From assembly GCF_000002235.5 (NCBI RefSeq), contig NW_022145609.1, positions 10,643,274 to 10,707,273 of the forward strand: 64,000 nt of DNA, given 5' to 3'. Under the pieces are notes generated by a model. The model did not search any database. It saw nothing but the letters and a program-made list of their open reading frames with translations, and was not told where the DNA came from. Numbering within the stretch: the stretch's first letter is position 1; every line of letters begins with the position of its first letter. Source of the DNA: Strongylocentrotus purpuratus (Eukaryota > Echinodermata > Echinoidea > Camarodonta > Strongylocentrotidae). A program made the position numbers and the translations under genes. This document shows positions 60,501-64,000 of this stretch, in pieces.

Positions 60501-63265
60501 TTTTCTTATAGATTGAGAAAACTCACCTTAAACTTTGTAGTAAGCAGCCTTCATCTCAAAGATTCAAAATCTTTTCCCATTCCAGATTGTATCAAGTTTA
60601 ATATCACTGTGAGTACAATATATCTTTCCATTAAGGATTCAATACTTAACTACATTTTCGAAATTTGATTCTCAAAAAATTATTATCTTTGAATATATGT
60701 CAAAAATTGCTTTTAGTCTGGACAACGAGTCAAATTAATCTATGTGTTAATTTGATGAAGCAAAACAGAGACAAAAAAAAGAAAGAAATAAAAGAGAAAT
60801 ATATAAATAATATAAAAGGTATGTTACCCCAAAGGGTATATGATATTTTTCTGTAGACTCTGTGGTCATTTTCATACACTGTAGTCATTCAGATAATGCA
60901 GAGTTCCAACATATTTTATGCTTGGCTGTTGGACTAAAATCATTAATTTTCCTTTATTGTGTATAAATATATGTACATGCTGTCTTAAGCCTTTAGTAAA
61001 ACATGTATTTTGTGTACAGGTCTGTTATTCATTTGAACAAAAAAATGTAATTGTAACGTTCATGTTAATGTAAAGGTTGCATTTTAAAAAGAATCCCTTT
61101 ATCCTATAAATGTATGAGAGTTGACTTCACTATGTATGTTTTCTTTGATTTGTATTTTCTGTTGTAGATCATGTATGATAATACAGTACACAGTGGCAGA
61201 ATGCCTGTTACACTCAATTTCGATCACAACTTTTTCACCAACTGCTCCAACAAAAATGAATCTGGTAAGTCTGGGCCGTTTCATAAAACTTGCTATCAAT
61301 AACAAGTTACAATAATTGTTATAAGCTACTGAAATCGTAGCATTTGATTGGCTGAGAGCAAATTTGTCATGGAACTTTAGAATTTGTTATTGATAACAAG
61401 TTTTATGACTGAAAAAGGCCTCTAGTATTGTTCATTTTTACTCATTTCTCCACCATCAATTTAAATCCTAGATAGGCACATTGCTTGGTGCATTATGTCC
61501 CATACACATTGTATGTGTGTCAAAAGTCGACTGCGGCGGTCTAATGTTTGTTGCATTAGACACCCAAACCAAATAAAGGGTTAGTCAGGCTGATTCACTT
61601 TTAACCACAAAAAAAAGAGGAATTTGATATGAAAAATCAATGTTGGTTATTCATTAGATCATCCTCTTTACTTATAACCATAAACATCATAAGCTAAGCC
61701 TTTTATGAGTATTACGCAAGAGAAATCCAATCTTTGCCTTTAGATATACGGTATTGAAATTCACACTTTCTTTTGGTAACCCAAACCATCTCAATAGAAA
61801 AAGATTATACCAAACTAAACATTAAAAATTAGGGGCTGTAGGTGTTATTCAAAGTTTTTTTAGTATCGAAATATAAATATAAAGAAGAAAAAATAAACTA
61901 ATCTACTTGTGTAAATATATTGACTGAAAAAAAAAAACAATTTGCCCATTTTGAAATAATTCAAACAGAATGATATTTGCTTAGTATATTAAATGAGAAA
62001 TTTCCCCTTTTTTAATTCCTTGTCTGCTTTTTCGATTTATGCTTCTGTCAATATTAAACTTTCAAGTGTACTTTTTCCTTGTTAATTTCATATGTATAAA
62101 GACAACTGATTTATCATGCAATATTCTTGTGTACATTCCTTTTCTTCTTGTTTTCTATTAAGATGACTTATCGAAGACGCCAGCAAGGTGGACATTTTCA
62201 ATGGACCTTCTTGTGATCATACTCTGTGTTACTTCAATGATACTGTGCTTAAGGTCCATCATAAAAGCACAGCAGCTGAAATTTGTGAGTATCAGAAGCC
62301 TCAGAGTCACTTTCCAAACCTGCCTAATGAGCTATGCATAGAATGAGTCTCCCAACTATATGGGATGCCAAATGCCAATGTCTATATTCCTTGAAAATTC
62401 TTTGACAAATGCTCATGTACAATTTACAGCTCATTCAATGAACAGAGATGCCAACCAGTACGATCAAATCGTATTTAGTACGATAATATGAGTGAAATAC
62501 AATAATACGATATCACCTCTTAAAATCCGATTTTTTTTCTTTTTTTTCCTTCTTTTTTAAAATATTTTTAAATCCATAAAAACCCATAAAAACCACGGAA
62601 TCGCATAGGAATATGTACAAGTAAACCCCCACAACCCCAATAAAAACTTTGCTTTACAATTTTCTCATTAAATTTTAACGAAAAAACAAACATTTTACTT
62701 GACCGTACTTTATACCAGTAAAACATTTTTCTGAAATTTTACTGGCCCGGGACCAACGAGCCAGTGGAAGTGTCAATTTTTCGTGAAAATCTGATTTTTC
62801 TCTCCAAAATCAGATTTTTTAGGATACTCCAGTCTGTATTTTGTGTCAAGAGGTTGGCATCTCTGAATGAATGTTAATACCAAAGAAAAAAAAGAAGTCA
62901 GTCAGTCACTCAATAGTGTCTGACAGTGAAGTCTAGAAAGTAAACAGGTTTCTTTGCATAATTTGAATACTAGGACTAGTACCTTTAACATGTTATCCCA
63001 CTTTTAAACATCTTACAAAGAGCTATGATTTTTTCCTTTTTAATTGAAATGGATTGAAATACCGGTAATTTTTTTAATCCATTCCTTTCCTTGACATTTT
63101 ATTTTTATCCCGCAGAAAACAATGCAGTTTTTCAAGGTACACTATGACTGTACTTTGGGCATATCCGATAAGGTGGAGTTCCTGAATCTGTGGTATGTGA
63201 TGATCGTTGTGAGTGATATATGCACCATCGCAGGGAGCATCGTCAAGGTCCTGATAGAAGTAGCT
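51262..63265 (+). CDS. Mcoln: Mucolipin (TRPML) cation channel, 5' part of gene, runs off the window
   Basis: Nine phase-consistent exons (51262-51514, 52530-52870, 56132-56323, 58172-58325, 59096-59183, 60512-60608, 61168-61264, 62163-62284, 63116-63265) give 498 residues. The order matches TRPML: the ELRYFFMNP motif; a basic stretch at 174-184 (KYKKRGRKPWK) like the PI(3,5)P2-binding site; TM1 about 183-207; a large luminal domain with four cysteines (290, 340, 369, 401) like the two known disulfides and seven NxS/T sequons; the HSGRMPVTL motif; TM2 about 421-437; and TM3 about 474-494. The family are late-endosome and lysosome Ca2+/Fe2+ channels. TM4-TM6, the pore and the C-terminus (about 200 residues) must lie beyond 64000. 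The N-terminus before TM1 is about 115 residues longer than in vertebrates. Confidence 0.93.
52114..52506. mobile_element. TTAA-flanked MITE (family A), copy 4, ending beside mucolipin exon 2
   Basis: TTAAAGATGAAGTTGAGTTC and GAACTCAACCTTCTCTTTAA are its ends. It finishes 23 bases before exon 2, so the space left holds only the pyrimidine tract and AG; the branch point probably lies inside the element. Confidence 0.85.
52530..52870 (+). CDS. Mcoln: Mucolipin exon 2 (cytosolic N-terminus and start of TM1)
   Basis: The acceptor is TTTTTTTTCTCACAG and the donor is CAG|GTAAGG. It encodes residues 85-198. The first 70 are Asn-, Ser- and Cys-rich and unique. Then comes the conserved block ELRYFFMNPYLKYKKRGRKP, matching the vertebrate LKYFFMSP...GRKPCKL region, and the first half of TM1. 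A transposon ends only 23 bases before the exon. Confidence 0.9.
53165..53350 (-). mobile_element. SINE-like element with 7SL-like head in mucolipin intron 2
   Basis: On the minus strand GTGGCGTGCGCCTGTAATCC then AGCT parallels the start of 7SL/SRP RNA (GTGGCGCGTGCCTGTAGTCC then CAGCT). A B-box-like GGTTCAAAAC lies about 60 bases on. Two small hairpins (GTCACGTC, and CAGACGT...ACGTCTG) and a TAAAAAATAAAT tail follow. I infer a pol III retroposon; a degenerate SRP RNA copy is the alternative. Confidence 0.4.
54092..54198. mobile_element. MITE family B, short copy with 8-bp flanking repeat
   Basis: ATAAGCTACTGAAAT, ATTTGATTGGCCGAGAGCAA and TTTTATGAAACT match the family core and right end; the left terminus is missing. 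TTACTGAG flanks both sides (54084-54091 and 54199-54206), as expected from an 8-bp target duplication. Confidence 0.65.
55397..55455. repeat. Poly-C then poly-A run
   Basis: About 14 Cs, a short CTC, then some 24 As and a purine-rich stretch. Confidence 0.9.
56132..56323 (+). CDS. Mcoln: Mucolipin exon 3 (end of TM1, first luminal segment)
   Basis: A CTTCACAG acceptor and GTAAGT donor bound 64 whole codons (residues 199-262). It starts LVLFGTSQFSLNKF, matching the vertebrate LILFGLSNQ, and continues through the luminal pore-loop region (KDWNTGYDSTAY). That region has fewer clustered acidic residues than the DGADD stretch of human TRPML1. Confidence 0.93.
56412..56576 (+). mobile_element. 3' end of a LINE (non-LTR retrotransposon)
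   Basis: The plus strand reads LDNLDHFKASLKTHIFLQTF shortly before TAA, the classic C-terminal tail of CR1/L2/Jockey-type reverse transcriptases (FK..LKTH.F). A short 3' UTR with GGCGCCATACAAATG and an ATC tail follows. It is a 5'-truncated copy. Confidence 0.65.
56577..56750. mobile_element. TTAA-type MITE (family A), copy 5, truncated
   Basis: TTAAAGATAAAGTTGAGTGC, CGCGATTGCATTTTGAAAGA and the GATCATCTAC core are present. The right half is gone after about 56745. It abuts the LINE tail. Confidence 0.75.
56993..57353. mobile_element. TTAA-flanked MITE (family A), copy 6
   Basis: TTAAAGGTAAAGACCAGT and its perfect inverse bound 361 bases. It is almost identical to copy 3 at 31763-32153 except for small gaps. 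Confidence 0.88.
58172..58325 (+). CDS. Mcoln: Mucolipin exon 4 (luminal domain)
   Basis: The exon lies between CCTCTGTAG and GTAAGT and encodes residues 263-313 plus one base. It carries the family's Y-x-Y segment (GTYGYDRR), the first conserved luminal cysteine (HVCQENY, Cys290) and a glycosylation sequon NET at 308. Confidence 0.93.
58355..58468. repeat. TCTG/TCTT tetranucleotide microsatellite in mucolipin intron 4
   Basis: CTGT and CTTT units begin about 30 bases after the exon 4 donor. Confidence 0.9.
59096..59183 (+). CDS. Mcoln: Mucolipin exon 5 (luminal domain)
   Basis: The exon lies between AACAACAG and GTAAGT and encodes residues 314-342 plus two bases. It has three glycosylation sequons (NTS 321, NIS 325, NQT 336) and Cys340. 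Its phases match exons 4 and 6. Confidence 0.88.
59866..60017 (-). mobile_element. SINE/LINE 3'-end repeat, copy 2, inverted, in mucolipin intron 5
   Basis: The minus strand reads GGCTGGAATGCTCCCCAGGG, AATCCAATGATCGGGGTAAT and GTAAAGCGCTTAGAGACATT, matching 19160-19326. Confidence 0.65.
60088..60238. mobile_element. Short hAT-type MITE, CAGGGCTC ends, in mucolipin intron 5
   Basis: CAGGGCTCGACACTAA and GTTTAGAGCCCTG are imperfect inverted ends of a 151-base element. It relates to the outer element at 35246-36648. Confidence 0.6.
60512..60608 (+). CDS. Mcoln: Mucolipin exon 6 (luminal domain)
   Basis: The exon lies between TTCTTATAG and GTGAGT and encodes residues 343-375. It contains LTLNFVVSSLHL and IPDCIKFNIT, equivalent to the vertebrate NLTLKF...INNEIPDCYTF region, with Cys369 and a sequon at 373. 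Confidence 0.93.
61168..61264 (+). CDS. Mcoln: Mucolipin exon 7 (end of luminal domain)
   Basis: The exon lies between TTGTAG and GTAAGT and encodes residues 376-407 plus one base. It carries the conserved HSGRMPVTL motif, Cys401 and two sequons (400, 405). A 0.15-kb MITE starts eight bases after the exon ends. Confidence 0.92.
61273..61420. mobile_element. MITE family B beside the exon 7 donor of mucolipin
   Basis: GGGCCGTTTCATAAAACTTG and AAGTTTTATGACTG...GGCC ends surround CATTTGATTGGCTGAGAGCA. It starts eight bases after the exon. Confidence 0.75.
62163..62284 (+). CDS. Mcoln: Mucolipin exon 8 (TM2)
   Basis: The exon lies between CTATTAAG and GTGAGT and encodes residues 408-448. The hydrophobic stretch MDLLVIILCVTSMILCL is TM2, followed by the cytosolic RSIIKAQQLKF linker. 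Confidence 0.92.
62443..62865. mobile_element. MITE family D, copy 2, in mucolipin intron 8
   Basis: CAGAGATGCCAACC and the inverse GGTTGGCATCTCTG bound 423 bases. AATGAA on both sides (62437-62442, 62866-62871) is an exact 6-bp target duplication. Confidence 0.88.
63116..63265 (+). CDS. Mcoln: Mucolipin exon 9 (TM2-TM3 linker and TM3)
   Basis: The exon lies between CCCGCAG and GTGAGT and encodes residues 449-498. DKVEFLNLWYVMIVVSDI and CTIAGSIVKVLIE match the vertebrate [31 protein letters not shown]. It is the last coding exon in the window; the following exon lies past 64000. Confidence 0.94.
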
Positions 63266-63277
63266 GTGAGTATGAAT

Positions 63278-63652
63278 AGGCCTGTCTTCGTCAGCTCGAG
63301 ATTGCCAAATATCCCGCTATTTCAACTATCCCGATCGCAAATTATCCAGGTAATTTGCGTCTTCATCAGCCGAAGTTGCAATTAGCGGGATATTCGGTCG
63401 AGATAATCATCCCAAGATATCTTGGGCTAGTTTGATAAATATCTCGCTATTTGCCCGGTGCGTCTACACCAACCCGGAGACTCGCACTATGCATGAATGC
63501 TGAGCAAAATATGTTGAGCTAATTCCATGAGCTCGAGGTTTCAAGTTTCCACGTCGAGTCTCAAGCTGATGAAGACGTGATTTGTAACTTGAGGATTATT
63601 TCCCAAATCAGAAATAGCGTGCTATTTGGCAATCTCGAGCTGATGAAGACAT
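63278..63652. mobile_element. MITE family C, copy 2, beside the exon 9 donor of mucolipin
   Basis: AGGCCTGTCTTCGTCAGCTC and GAGCTGATGAAGAC are the ends; the body aligns with 24159-24526 throughout. It begins 12 bases after exon 9. Confidence 0.85.
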
Positions 63653-63799
63653 AATACCTAATGTTACTTATCATTGCTTCATGCCATCAAATGAAGGGTT
63701 GGATAAATAGGCTAATGCTTTAAGCCATTGAGGAAGTGTATGAAACTGAAACCAAAATAAGATGACAAATGATTGGGTGTGGAGTGTGTAAGTGAGAGT

Positions 63800-63811
63800 G
63801 TGTGAGAGAGA

Positions 63812-63858
<47 letters not shown>

Positions 63859-63863
63859 AGAGA
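63800..63863. repeat. GA microsatellite in mucolipin intron 9
   Basis: GTGTGAGAG grading into a pure GA run of about 45 bases. Confidence 0.95.
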
Positions 63864-64000
63864 TTTACTGCATGATGTTCAAGTTTTCAAAGTTGAATGT
63901 TACAAATGACTCTTCTATTATTTTTAGAATTTATAAGATACTTTCAATTTCTTCACTCGGCCAAACTTGAGTAATTTCAAGGATTGGAAGGGAACAAAGG

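Overview
The window looks like AT-rich nuclear DNA of a marine deuterostome, most likely a sea urchin or other echinoderm. The signs are small exons with GT-AG introns of 0.6 to 5 kb, very many CT/GA microsatellites and poly-G/C runs, a dense load of short inverted-repeat DNA transposons (MITEs) and tRNA-derived SINEs, and two conserved animal genes. The species is inferred from these features, not proven. Nothing bacterial or viral was recognised.

Two plus-strand protein genes can be assembled from exons. (1) 32924-43868 is a calcyphosine-like EF-hand protein (CAPSL) of 209 residues. Three constitutive coding exons are followed by two alternative last exons, at 38996-39097 and 43767-43868. 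Both start in the same phase, both encode 33 residues and a stop, and both rebuild the second half of EF-hand 4. (2) 51262-63265 and beyond is the N-terminal 498 residues of a mucolipin (TRPML) endolysosomal cation channel in nine exons. It holds the basic phosphoinositide-binding stretch, TM1, the cysteine- and sequon-rich luminal domain, TM2 and TM3. The pore and C-terminus lie past the right edge.

Layout: 1-32 kb has no confidently identified gene. It holds repeats, CT-rich microsatellites, a degenerate tandem array at 11.7-13.2 kb, MITEs, SINE pieces, a nested hAT-like element carrying a C2H2 zinc-finger remnant (28954-29787), and one possible minus-strand terminal exon (14959-15150). 32.9-44 kb is the CAPSL gene, with long introns full of nested transposons. 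44-51 kb is intergenic or CAPSL 3' UTR. From 51 kb the mucolipin gene runs off the end, and several MITEs sit within 9-24 bp of its splice sites.

The most interesting points are the old, selectively preserved duplication of the CAPSL last exon; a family of about 65-80 bp hairpin repeats present at least nine times; MITEs hugging mucolipin exons; and a SINE-like element with a 7SL-like head. The two genes have no obvious shared pathway: CAPSL is a calcium-binding protein often linked to ciliated cells, and mucolipin is a lysosomal Ca2+/Fe2+ channel.
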